From NCBI RefSeq assembly GCF_040802235.1, contig NC_133174.1, forward strand, positions 78,576,647-78,640,646: a stretch of DNA of 64,000 nucleotides, given 5' to 3'. The stretch comes from Manis javanica. Taxonomy: Eukaryota > Chordata > Mammalia > Pholidota > Manidae. The notes beneath the pieces are model-generated. The model was not told the DNA's origin. It did not search any database and was given only the letters and a program-made list of their open reading frames with translations. Below, piece after piece: positions 48,516 through 59,436 of this stretch (the first letter of the stretch is position 1; every line of letters starts with the position of its first letter). The position numbers and the translations under genes are program-made.

Positions 48516-48764
48516 TGAAGGGTCCCCACCAGTAAGATGGCAAACTTCCGGCTTCTCTTCGGGGTCTTCAGTTCCCGCCGGTGCCACCTGAAGCCCAATC
48601 ACCTCTCGCCCCCCTCCCAATCCCAGCACCTAGCCAACAGCCACCAGCCCCGTAGAAGTGACACCTCAATCAATTCATGCCCCTTCCTATATAACCCAGC
48701 ACCTTTCCCTAATAAAGCGGAACTCTCCGGTGAATTGCTGCTATGTGTCGCTCCTTTCCTTTCA
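48516..48764 (+). repeat. 5' LTR, tRNA-Phe class I ERV
   Basis: TGAAGGGTCC...CTTTCA is a short 249 bp LTR. It has a TATATAA box at 48688-48694 and AATAAA at 48711-48716, leaving a very short R. Confidence 0.93.
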
Positions 48765-48765
48765 T

Positions 48766-48783
48766 TGGTGCCGAAACCCGGGA
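48766..48783 (+). other. Primer-binding site, tRNA-Phe type
   Basis: TGGTGCCGAAACCCGGGA lies 1 nt after the LTR end and is complementary to the 3' end of tRNA-Phe. Confidence 0.9.
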
Positions 48784-49410
48784 GACGGGACACCCCAACT
48801 GGGCCCCGTCTTCCCCCCGACACCAGCAGCAGCTTCCCCTCGTCCTCTTTTTCCGGCGCTGGCTCCTCACACTCACCACTCCTCTCTGGCCTTTAGGTAA
48901 GTTTTCCCCCTGGAGTGGGCCACTCTTCCCCGAGCTATCGCAGTGCCATTGACTGTGATCGTCTGGCAAGGCCCTGACGCTCGGGGATGAGGAGGGAACT
49001 CTCCCCACATCAGGCCTTCAAGGCTGCGGCAGACCCTCAGGCCCCTCCTCCGACAGTCATAAATCCCCGCCTCAGGCCTTCACGGCTGCGGCCGACTCTC
49101 AGGCCCCCCCCTCCAACAGCCATAAACTAGGTGACTCCTTTGTGGATGAGAACGCTCCCTTTCCCCCCCTCCTCCTTCTGTTCCGTCCGCCGAAAATGCC
49201 AAGGGCTAGGTACCTCGAGACTCCGGCACTCTGCCTTCTTAGGGAAGTCTGGGTGACGACCCACACTTCCCAAGAAATTCCGACTCGTATACGAGTTTCC
49301 GCAGACCACCAAGGATTATCGGGGATGCCCTTTGTCTCCTTGCCATCTGCCTCCGGTCCGAGGATCTCCGTTCGTCTTCCCCTGTTTGTCTCCTTCTCTG
49401 TCCTTTAGCC
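48784..49410 (+). promoter_or_regulatory. Proviral leader with splice donor and 62 bp tandem repeat
   Basis: A donor CTTTAG|GTAAGT has its GT at 48897-48898. Two tandem copies of a 62 bp GC-rich unit (TCAGGCCTTCA...CATAAA) occupy about 49010-49131. Packaging or structural roles are possible but only inferred. Confidence 0.65.
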
Positions 49411-49919
49411 ATGGGAGCCTCCTCATCCCTCCCTGAAAGTTCACCTCTTGAATGCCTGCTTAAGCATCTGGCTACCCTCTCCCTGACGCCTGATATAAAA
49501 CCAAAACTTCTCCATAAATATTGCTCCCAAGATTGGCCGACATACCCCATAGACAATAACAACCAATGGCTCGCAGGGGGAACTCCTGATCCTAACATCA
49601 CTCGCAATCTTTTTAACTACTGCCAGCGCCTGAAAAAATGGAAGGAGATTCCCTATATCGAAGCTTTTCGCCTCCTCCTATCCCCGCCCCCTCCCAAGTT
49701 CTCCTAGCCTGCAAGCCACCGCCCCTGCAGAAGCCTCCCGTTCACTCCCTTCCCCTTCTTCTTCTACAAGAGCCCTTCTCCCGACCTCCCCAACCATCTC
49801 CTCCCCCATCTCACCTCCTCCACCTTCATTCCCTGCAGATTAAGCCTGAGCCTTTCAGCCCCCCTTTAACTAGGTCCCAGGAGCCTCTCCATCTTTGCCC
49901 TCATCACCTGTTTCTCCCC
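49411..49919 (+). pseudogene. Gag matrix and proline-rich region
   Basis: The frame opens MGASSSLPES (myristoylation glycine). It continues for 98 codons with a class I matrix pattern (LTPDIKPKLLHKYC, DWPTYPIDNN, WKEIPYIEAF). It stops at 49705. Proline-rich p12-like sequence continues in another frame to about 49919. It is non-functional as a whole Gag. Confidence 0.82.
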
Positions 49920-50420
49920 TGTTGGGGTCCGCCTTTGTCTTCTCACATGTTTGTAGGGAGAATGGGAAAGCACCTTCCCCCATGTCTGAACGCAGCATGG
50001 GAAAGCACAAGCTAGAGAACAACCGGTACAGTCCTTAGAAGTTATGTGTCCACAAAAACATATCTTGCCAAGACTCCTCACTCTGAAAATAGGGAGACCT
50101 TGAAGATGTGTAGAAACACCACCCCTGCTCTAAATATGCCCTTCCCCCACTTGCAGAAGTGGCAAGAATGGAGAACAAAGAACATTCTGTTTACGCATTC
50201 CATAAGCAATTAACTAGAGCCCTGCTGCAGCTCAGTTAGTAGAGCATGGGACTCTTAATTCAGAGTCATGAGTTCAAGCCCAACTAGAGCGGCAGAAGTA
50301 AGCAGCTGAGCTGCTAGCTGGCGACATGTGGGTCTGATTCTATCTTTCTTTATTTTCTTTGCCCCCCTTCTGCACTTCAGGACTTGCTCAACTAGGCACG
50401 GCTAGACCGCATCACTCCCC
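49920..50420 (+). other. Unexplained insert-like segment in gag
   Basis: Gag-type coding signal is lost here, and it returns near 50429. The flanking gag sequence looks duplicated across the segment: AGCCTTTCAGCCCC near 49849 and AACCCTTCAGTCCCC near 50437. The segment begins TGTTGGGGTCCGC, contains a tRNA-Lys-like stretch and ends near a pyrimidine run. This could be a foreign insertion or decayed p12 sequence. I see no TSD. Confidence 0.4.
50219..50292 (+). pseudogene. tRNA-Lys(CTT)-like sequence
   Basis: It has the shape of a tRNA gene: an A-box-like AGCTCAGTTAGTAGAGC, anticodon loop ACTCTTAAT (anticodon CTT) and a B-box-like AGTTCAAGCCC. The acceptor and anticodon stems are mismatched, with one base extra before the A box and one missing after the anticodon loop. 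It is therefore a pseudogene or a tRNA-derived repeat head. AACTAGAGC occurs at both ends (50212-50220 and 50282-50290). Confidence 0.75.
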
Positions 50421-51090
50421 CACAGACTGATCCAGAACCCTTCAGTCCCCCTCAGACTCAGTCCCGAGAGCCTCCCAAAATTATCGCTCCCCTCCGGGAG
50501 GTAGCAGGATCCGAAGGCATCATGCGCGTTCACGTCCCTTTCTCCTTAAGAGATTTAGCCCAACTAGAATAACGCCTAAGTTCCTTTTCCACTGATCCCA
50601 TGACATACATCAGGGAGTTTCAATAGACCCTCCAGTCTTACAGCCTCACACATCATGACATTTTCATGCTCCTGGCCAATACTCTCCTCCCTGAAGAGCG
50701 TAGACGAGTTTGAAACTTCGCTCAAACGCACGCTACCGAAACCCACAGGACTAACCCCACCTATCCCCCTGGCCCCACTGCTATCCCCAAACAAGACCCA
50801 CACTGAGATAACACCACCATGAGACTCCGCTCTCGAGATATTTTTGCCTCCTGCTTAATAGCAGGTCTGAAAAAGGCAGCTTGTAAAGTAGTCAATTTTC
50901 AAAAGCTCCAAGACATAATTCAAAAGAGAGACGAAATCCCCTCCGAGTTCTTAGACAGACTCACTCAATCCCTATAACAGTATACCAGCCTAGACCCAGA
51001 AACACCTGAAGGAAGACATGTCCTTATGACATACTTCCTAGCTCAAAGCTACCCCGACATTAAAGCTAAACTCAAAAAGTTAAAACAGGG
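50421..51090 (+). pseudogene. Gag capsid, 5' part before L1-C
   Basis: A translated series with stops gives class I capsid. PFSLRDLAQLE lies near 50538. The major homology region, SEFLDRLTQSL followed by TPEGRHVLM, lies near 50945-51030, then AQSYPDIKAKLKKLK. The reading continues after L1-C at 59454 in register with the target-site duplication. Confidence 0.82.
51074..51090 (+). repeat. Target-site duplication of L1-C, 5' copy
   Basis: AAAAAGTTAAAACAGGG here is repeated exactly at 59437-59453. The A-rich start fits an L1 endonuclease site. Confidence 0.93.
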
Positions 51091-52280
51091 AGGCGGAGCC
51101 AGGATGGCGGCGTGAGTAGAGCAGTGGAAATCTCCTCCCAAAAACACATAGAGCTATGAAAATATAACAAAGAAAAATCTTCCTAAAATAGAGACCACAG
51201 GACACAGGACAACATCCAGACCACATCCACACCTGCAAGAACCCAGCGCCTTGCAAAGGGGGTAAGATACAAGCCCCGGCCCAGCGGGACCCGAGCGCCC
51301 CTCCCCCCGGCTCCCGGCGGGTTGAAAGAAACCAGAGCGGTTTTTTTTTTGGCGAGCGCTTCTTGGAAGCCTTAAAGGGACAGGCCCCCGTTGCTAGGGA
51401 GGCAGGGTGGCGGGACCAGTGAGCAGGTGCCTGGGAATGGCGCCTGAGGACAAAGAATATCCCACGTTTCTCCCTGCGGGACCGGCGGGCGGGTGCCTGA
51501 GACCGGTGCCTAAGGACAGAGGAAATCGTGCGTTTTTCCCCTTTTTTTTTTCTCTTTTCTGCGAGTGCTTTTTGGAAGCCTAAAAGGGACAGGGACCCCG
51601 GTGCTAGGGAGGCTGGGTGGCGGGACTGGTGAGCGGGTGCCTGGGACTAGTGCTTGAGGACAAAGAATATCGAGCGTTCCTTCCCTGCGGGACCGGTGGG
51701 TGGGTGCTTTTTGGAAGCCTTGAAAGGACAGGGACCCTGGTGCTAGGGAGACAGGGCAGCAGGACCAGTGAGCGGGTGCCTGGGACCGGCAGCTGAGGAC
51801 AAAAAAAAAAGAAAAAAAAAATCGCTTGTTTTTTCCTTTTTTTTTTTTTTTTCTTTCTTTCTGTTCCCTCTCTCATTGTTGCTGTTGTTTTGGTTTGCAG
51901 AGTGCTTTCTGGAAGTCTTAAAGGGGCAGGACAGGTCACTTAGACAGGAGGCAGGGAATCTGGGGATCTCTGGGCACCCTAACCCCCTGGGCAGCAGGGA
52001 GCACAGAGGCCCCTTATGGAGATAAATAGCCTCCTGGCCGCTCCCCCTCCAACGGGGCTCCACCATTTTGTAGGAACAGCCTCAGCCAGGCCAAGCCCAC
52101 AGCAACAGCGGAGATAAACCCCAAAGCAACTGGGCAGGAAGCAGAAGCCCTGTCTGCGCACAGCTGCCCAGAACAAGAAACTAGAGGTCGCTATTCTCCC
52201 AGGAAAAGGCTACAAACCAACAAGAAGGGAAGCTCTTCCAGCGATCACTTGTACCAGCTCTGCAAACTATATCTATCACC
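51091..52280 (+). promoter_or_regulatory. L1-C 5'UTR / internal promoter with tandem units
   Basis: This is the complete 5'UTR. Repeat units start with a GAG(C/T)GCTT(T/C)TTGGAAG-like signature near 51352, 51561, 51703 and 51899, spaced about 209, 142 and 196 bp. Most carry AAAGGGACAGG and GAGCGGGTGCCTGGGA blocks. The arrangement is reminiscent of monomer-type L1 promoters. The 5'-most roughly 260 bp are unique. Confidence 0.75.
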
Positions 52281-53171
52281 ATGAAAAGGCAAAACTACAG
52301 GCAGACAAAGATCACAGAGACAACACCTGAGAAGGAGACAGACCTAACTAGTCCTCCTGAAAAAGAATTCAAAATAAAAATCATGAACATGCTGACAGAG
52401 ATGCAGAGAAAAATGCAAGAGCAGTGGGATGAGATGCAGAGAAAAATGCAAGAGCAGTGGGATGAAGTCCGGAAGGAGATCACAGATGTCAGGAAAGAGA
52501 TCACAGAAGTGAAACAATCCCTGGAAGGATTTATAAGCAGAATGGATAAGATGCAAGAGGCCATTGAAGGAATAGAAGCCAGAGAACAGGAACGTATAGA
52601 AGCTGACATAGAGAGAGATAAAAGGATCTCCAGGAATGAAACAACACTAAGAAAAATATGTGACCAATACAAAAGGAAAAACATTCGTATTATAGGGATA
52701 CCAGAAGAGGAAGAAAGAGGAAAAGGGATAGAAAGTGTCTTTGAAGAAATAATTGCTGAAAACTTCCCCAAACTGGGGGAGGAAATAATCGAACAGACCA
52801 TGGAATTATACAGAACCCCCAACAGAAAGGATCCAAGGACGACAACACCAAGACACATAGTAATTAAAATGGCAAGGATCAAGGACAAGGAAAGAGTTTT
52901 AAAGGCAGCTAGAGAGAAAAAGGTCACCTATAAAGGAAAACCAATCAGGCTAACATCAGACTTCTCAACAGAAACCCTACAGGCCAGAAGAGAATGGCAT
53001 GATATACTTAATGCAATGAAACAGAAGGGCCTTGAACCAAGGATACTGTATCCAGCACGACTATCATTTAAATATGATGGTGGGATTAAACAATTCCCAG
53101 ACAAGCAAAAGCTGAGGGAATTTGCCTCCCACAAACCACCTCTACAGGGCATCCTACAGGGACTGCTCTAG
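52281..53171 (+). CDS. L1 ORF1 protein, intact, 296 aa
   Basis: This is an open frame with the full ORF1p layout. The coiled coil has two successive 11-residue units (MQRKMQEQWDE). The RRM-like domain (IRIIGIPEEEE) and C-terminal domain end at GILQGLL. It is nearly identical to L1-A over the shared part. This copy keeps the ancestral C-terminus. ORF1p trimers coat L1 RNA in cytoplasmic particles. Confidence 0.94.
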   Translation: MKRQNYRQTKITETTPEKETDLTSPPEKEFKIKIMNMLTEMQRKMQEQWDEMQRKMQEQWDEVRKEITDVRKEITEVKQSLEGFISRMDKMQEAIEGIEAREQERIEADIERDKRISRNETTLRKICDQYKRKNIRIIGIPEEEERGKGIESVFEEIIAENFPKLGEEIIEQTMELYRTPNRKDPRTTTPRHIVIKMARIKDKERVLKAAREKKVTYKGKPIRLTSDFSTETLQARREWHDILNAMKQKGLEPRILYPARLSFKYDGGIKQFPDKQKLREFASHKPPLQGILQGLL

Positions 53172-53376
53172 ATGGGAGCACCCCTAAAAAGAGCACAGAA
53201 CAAAACACCCAACATATGAAGAATGGAGGAGGAGGAATAAGAAGGGAGAGAAGAAAAGAATCTCCAGACAGTGTATATAACAGCTCAATAAGCGAGCTAA
53301 GTTAGGCAGTAAGATACTAAAGAAGCTAACCTTGAACCTTTGGTAACCACGAATCTAAAGCCTGCAATGGCAATAA

Positions 53377-56300
53377 GTAATCACCCTTTCATTAATCACC
53401 CTAAATGTAAATGGACTGAATGCACCAATCAAAAGACACAGAGTAATTGAATGGATAAAAAAGCAAGACCCAACTATATGCTGCTTACAAGAAACTCACC
53501 TTAAACCCAAAGACAAGCACAGACTAAAAGTCAAGGGACGGAAAAACATATTTCAGGCAAACAACACTGAGAAGAAAGCAGGGGTTGCAGTACTAATATC
53601 AGACAAAATAGACTTCAAAACAAGGAAAGTAACAAGAGATAAAGAAGGATACTACATAATGATAAAGGGCTCAGTCCAACAAGAGGATATAACCATTCTA
53701 AATATATATGCACCCAATACAGGAGCAGCAGCATATGTGAAGCAAATACTAACAGAACTAAAGAGGGAAATAGACTGCAATGCATTCATTGTAGGAGACT
53801 TCAGCACACCACTCACCCCAAAGGATAGATCCACCAGGCAGAAAATAAGTAAGGACACACAGGCACTGAAGAACACACTAGAACAGATGGACCTAATAGA
53901 CATATATAGAACTCTACATCCAAAAGCATCGGGATATACATTCTTCTCAAGTGCACATGGAACATTCTCCAGAATAGACCACATACTAGCTCACAAAAAG
54001 AGCCTCAGTAAATTCCAAAATATTGAAATTCTACCAACCAATTTTTCAGACGACAAAGGTATAAAACTAGAAATAAATTCTACAAAGAAAACAAAAAGGC
54101 TCACAAACACATGGAGGCTTAACAACATGCTACTAAATAATCAATGGATCAATGAACAAATCAAAATAGAGATCAAGGAATATATAGAAACAAATGACAA
54201 CAACAACACTAAGCCCCAACTTCTGTGGGATGCAGCGAAAGCAGTCTTAAGAGGAAAGTATATAGCAATCCAGGCACACTTGAAGAAGGAAGAACAATCC
54301 CAAATGAATAGTCTAACATCACAATTATTAAGACTGGAAAAAGAAGAACAAAGGAGGCCTAAAGTCAGCACAAGGAGGGACATAATAAAGATCAGAGAAG
54401 AAATAAACAAAATTGAGAAGAATAAAACAATAGCAAAAATCAACGAAACCAAGAGCTGGTTCTTTGAGAAAATAAACAAAATAGATAAGCCTCTAGCCCA
54501 ACTTATTAAGAGAAAAAGAGAGTCAACACAAATCAACATAATCAGAAATGAGAATGGAAAAATCACGACAGACTCCACAGAAATACAAAGAATTATTACA
54601 GACTACTATGAAAACCTATATGCCAACAAGCTGGAAAACCTAGAAGAAATGGTCAACTTCCTAGAAAAATACAACCTCCCAAGACTGACCAAGGAAGAAA
54701 CATAAAAGTTAAACAAACCAATTACAAGCAAAGAAATTGAAACAGTAATCAAAAAACTACCCAAGAACAAAACCCCGGGGCCGGACGGATTTACCTCGGA
54801 ATTTTATCAGACACACAGAGAAGACATAATACCCATTCTCCTTAAAGTGTTCCACAAAATAGAAGAAGAGGGAATACTCCCAAACTCATTCTATGAGGCC
54901 AACATCACCCTAATACCAAAACCAGGCAAAGACCCCACCAAAAAAGAAAATTACAGACCAATATCCCTGATGAATGTAGATGCAAAAATACTCAACAAAA
55001 TTTTAGCAAACAGAATTCAACAATATATCAAAAGGATCATACACCATGACCAAGTGGGGTTCATCCCAGGGATGCAAGGATGGTACAACATTCGAAAATC
55101 CATCAACATCATCCACCACATCAACAAAAAGAAAGACAAAAACCACATGATCATCTCCATAGGTGCTGAAAAAGCATTTGACAAAATTCAACATCCATTC
55201 ATGATAAAAACTCTCAGCAAAATGGGAATAGAGGGCAAGTACCTCAACATAATAAAGGCCATATATGATAAACCCACAGCCAGCATTATACTGAACAGCG
55301 AGAAGCTGAAAGCATTTCCTCTGAGATCGGGAACCAGACAGGGATGCCCGCTCTCCCCACTGTTATTTAACATAGTACTGGAGGTCCTAGCCACGGCAAT
55401 CAGACAAAACAAAGAAATACAAGGAATCCAGATTGGTAAAGAAGAAGGTAAACTGTCACTATTTGCAGATGATATGATACTGTACATAAAAAGCCCTAAA
55501 GACTCCACTCCAAAACTACTAGAACTGATATCGGAATACAGCAAAGTTGCAGGATACAAAATTAACACACAGAAATCTGTAGCTTTCCTATACACTAACA
55601 ACGAATCAATAGAAAGAGAAATCAGGAAAACAATTCCATTCACCATTGCATCAAAAAGAATAAAATACCTAGGAATAAACCTAACCAAAGAAGTGAAAGA
55701 CTTATACTCTGAAAACTACAAGTCACTGTTAAGAGAAATTAAAGGGGACACTAATAAATGGAAACTCATCCCATGCTCCTGGCTAGGAAGAATTAATATC
55801 GTCAAAATGGCCATCCTGCCCAAAGCAATATACAGATTTGATGCAATCCCTCTCAAATTACCAGCAACATTCTTCAATGAATTGGAACAAATAATTCAAA
55901 AATTCATATGGAAACACCAAAGACCCCGAATAGCCAAAGCAATCCTGAAAAAGAAGAATAAAGTAGGGGGGATCTCACTCCCCAACTTCAAGCTCTACTA
56001 CAAAGCCATAGTAATCAAGACAATTTGGTACTGGCACAAGAACAGAGCCACAGACCAGTGGAACAGATTAGAGACCCCAGAAATTAACCCAAACATATAT
56101 GGTCAATTAATATTTGATAAAGGAGCCATGGACATACAATGGCAAAATGACAGTCTCTTCAACAGATGGTGCTGGCAAAACTGGACAGCTACATGTAGGA
56201 GAATGAAACTGGACCATTGTCTAACCCCATATACAAAGGTAAACACAAAATGGATGAAAGACCTGAATGTAAGTCATGAAACCATTAAACTCTTGGAAAA

Positions 56301-57181
56301 AAACATAGGCAAAATCCTCTTAGACATAAACATGAGTGACCTCTTCTTGAACATATCTCCCCGGGCAAGGAAAACAACAGCAAAAATGAGCAAGTGGGAC
56401 TACATTAAGCTGAAAAGCTTCTGTACAGCGAAAGACACCATCAATAGAACAAAAAGGAACCCTACAGTATGGGAGAATATATTTGAAAATGACAGATCCG
56501 ATAAAGGCTTGACGTCCAGAATATGTAAAGACCTCACACACCTCAACAAATAAAAAACAAATAACCCAATTAAAAAATGGGCAGAGGAACTGAACAGACA
56601 GTTCTCCAAAAAAGAAATACAGATGGCCAAGAGACACATGAAAAGACGCTCCACATCGCTAATTATCAGAGAAATGCAAATTAAAACTACAATGAGGTAT
56701 CACCTCACACCAGTAAGGATAGCTGCCATCCAAAAGACAAACAACAACAAATGTTGGCGAGGCTGTGGAGAAAGGGGAACCCTCCTACTGCTGGTGGGAA
56801 TGTAAATTAGTTCAACCATTGTGGAAAGCAGTATGGAGGTGCATCAAAATGCTCAAAACAGACCTACCATTTGACCCAGGAATTCCACTCCTAGGAATTT
56901 ACCCTAAGAACGCAGCAATCAAGTTTGAGAAAGACAGATGCACTCCTATGTTTATCGCAGCACTATTTACAATAGCCAAGAATTGGAAGCAACCTAAATG
57001 TCCATCGGTAGATGAATGGATAAAGAAGATGTGGTACATATACACAATGGAATACTACTCAGCCATAAGAAGTGGAAAAATCCAACCATTTGCAGCAACA
57101 TGGATGGAGCTGGAGAGTATTATGCTCAGTGAAATAAGCCAAGTGGAGAAAGAGAAATACCAAATGATTTCACTCATCTGA
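53377..57181 (+). pseudogene. L1-C ORF2, two nonsense codons and one frameshift
   Basis: The endonuclease (NVNGLN, QETHL) is open from 53377 with no in-frame ATG near the start. The ATG expected for ORF2 (53367) is in another phase. TAA at 54703-54705 (CAA in L1-A) lies between endonuclease and RT. RT motifs are intact (KTPGPDGF near 54775, RQGCPLSP near 55335, FADDMILY near 55460). TAA at 56551-56553 (CAA in L1-A) and a 2 nt loss near 56788 break the C-terminus. Otherwise the frame is complete, so loss is recent. Confidence 0.92.
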
Positions 57182-57556
57182 GGAGTATAGGAACAAAGGA
57201 AAAACTGAAGGAACAAAACAGCAGCAGAATAACAGAACCCAAAATTGGACTAACAGGTACCAAAGGGAAAGGAACTGGGGAGGATGGGTGGGCAGGGAGG
57301 GATAAGGGGGAGGAAGAAGAAGGGGGGTATTAAGATTAGCATGCATGGGGGCAGGGAGAAAGGGGAGGGTGGGCTGCACAACACAGAGAGGACAAGTAGT
57401 GACTCTACAACATTTTGCTAAGCTGATGGACAGTAACCGTAATGTGGTTGTTAGGGGAGACCTGATATAGGGGAGAGCATAGTAAACATAGTATTCTTCA
57501 TGTAAGTGTAGATTAAAAAAAAAAAAAAAAAGAAAGAAAGAAAGAAAGAAAGAAAA
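57182..57556 (+). other. L1-C 3'UTR and its own A-rich tail
   Basis: A G-rich tract (about 57275-57370) and conserved 3' end are followed by A18 and GAAA repeats, as in L1-A. This tail is internal to the insertion. Confidence 0.85.
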
Positions 57557-59362
57557 GGGGGATTACTCCTTAACAGGATAAAACTATTGGTAAATCAAAG
57601 ATCAATGCATGCTTTAAATATCCTTAATGTTGATTATTTAAAGGGTGTCAGATTATCAGCTATGGAGGTACTCTTTTCTGATAATATTCCTTTCTCTTAA
57701 TTAAAAAAAAAAAAAAAAAAAAGCAGTTACTGTGTGCTGACCTCCAATGAGTTCTGCACAGTGGTATAGAGGGCATGTCAAAGTGTGGGCAAAGGGTCTG
57801 TTTGTTTCTATGCAGAAGATCAAGGCCTAGCTTGGATACCCAGAAAATGAACTAAGATACGATATGAGGAGGAGCTTCCGGCATCAGCACTCTCTGGAGG
57901 ACTTGTGCCGGGGGATGATCATCAAAAAGCCTCTACAGGGATCTGGACGATGCTGCGGTTGTGGCTGCATCCAGCCCACCGTCTCCTGGACTCGCCATAG
58001 GAATGAGGAGGGAGGTGTCTAGGCTGGCATGTGCATACAGTGAGACAACGAATTTGACCGGATCTGTACTGTTGGAACTCAACCAGGAGTTGGGAGGGGT
58101 GCAAGTTGTAGCACTCCAAAATCCCATGACTATAGACTATCTATGGTTAAAAGAACATATGGGATGTGAACAGATCCCAGAAATGGGCTGCTTTAATTTG
58201 TCTGATGGTTCAAGTACAGTTGGACAATATCCATCATATCGTAGATAAATTTTCACAAATGCCTAGGGTGCCTAAATGGTTTTCTTGGCTTCACTGGAGA
58301 GGGATGGTAATTATAGATTTGCTTTGTTTATGTCACCGTATTCCTATTATGTTAATATGTGTGTGCAAATTAGTTAGTAGTTTAAAACCTATACATACTT
58401 AAGGTACTCTACAAGAAGATACGTCAAAGAAATAATCAATCCTCCCATGTTTCCTTCATATGCTACATCTATAGCTTTTCTTCTTCCTTCCTAATTACAA
58501 CCCTTAAATAGAATTCGTGCCTCATATCGAATTTACCGAGTATCATAATTCCTCCAGGTGGTAAAGATACCTCGAGACAAGTGCTGGGCATAGAAGCCAC
58601 AGGGCATAAATCTGCAAAGAAGTAAAAAGCTAACCTTTGCAAACAATATGGCTTCTCTCTCACTTACCAACTTTACATTTCCCTGTATGGCCCCGGAAGA
58701 TGACTGGTTAGCCAGAGACGGGTAAGATTCCTCAAGGGAGGAACAACCTAAGACAGGCACAGTCGCAGGGGGGCCATCAGGTGAGAATTTGGGGATCAAC
58801 AGAGGTGAGGCTCAGAACCTCACCCCCCCTGCTTTGAGAGAAATCTTCTGCATCCGTGGATGTCTTGCTGCCCTTGTCTAGCCTGGATTAATACTTAGTC
58901 CATAGGCACACACCTGATCATCTGATCATCTACATTTGCCTTCTTACAGCACTAAACTATGTTTTCTACCTTTATCTTGCATCTACCTACCACTTCAGCA
59001 TTTTATTAAAAATAAAAATAATAATAACAATAGGAGAAATGTGGGATCAACATATAAATGAAGTACAAAAATCAAACGAATATTCATATTTGACCTGATT
59101 GTTTATAGGTCATATTGCATGATCAAAACCGAAAATTTCTGTGATGAATGCCCTTGTACTGTTCACCATGTAAGAATTTATTCACTATGTAAGAATTCGT
59201 TCACCATGTAAGAACTTGTTCGTTATGCTTCAGAAGATTGGAGACTGACGAGAATTAGGCTTGAGATGGATTAATGATTGTGCACTGAGCATTGACCCCC
59301 CTATACTGAATTTTATTGTTGTTAACAACCATTTAATCAATAAATATGAGAGATGCCCTCTC
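57557..59362 (+). other. 3'-transduced segment, second copy
   Basis: The same env-TM fragment (about 58035-58402) and LTR fragment (from 59040) appear as after L1-A. AATAAA is at 59339-59344, about 18 nt before the terminal tail. Only scattered substitutions and A-tract length changes distinguish the copies. Confidence 0.85.
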
Positions 59363-59436
59363 AAAAAAATAAAAATAAAAATAAAAAATAAAAAATAAAA
59401 ATAAATAAATAAATAAATAAATAAAATAAAATAAAA
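59363..59436 (+). repeat. L1-C terminal tail expanded to AAAT microsatellite
   Basis: AAAAAT and AAAT units replace a plain poly(A) tail. Such tails commonly seed microsatellites. The terminal As merge with the TSD. Confidence 0.85.

Larger units (their letters stand above)
51091..59436 (+). mobile_element. Young full-length LINE-1 (L1-C) with 3' transduction, nested in ERV
   Basis: The element begins AGGCGGAGCCAGGATGGCGG, has a 1.2 kb 5'UTR, an intact ORF1 and a near-complete ORF2. Its own tail (about 57513-57556) is followed by the same 1.8 kb segment as in L1-A, then a terminal tail expanded into AAAT repeats. A 17 nt TSD brackets all of it, so the transduced part arrived in the same insertion event. 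It interrupts the ERV gag. Confidence 0.95.

Noticed and set aside
48537..48896. 119-codon proline/serine-rich frame in the tRNA-Phe ERV LTR and leader
   Set aside because: It lies within the LTR and primer-site region, its composition follows local GC content, and the 3' LTR copy ends differently.
52295..52927. 210-codon minus-strand frame
   Set aside because: It is an antisense shadow of L1 ORF1. Its Ser/Phe/Ile-rich composition follows from the Lys/Glu-rich sense strand.
55188..55688. 166-codon minus-strand frame
   Set aside because: It is antisense to the L1 RT, broken in L1-A, and has no recognised domain.
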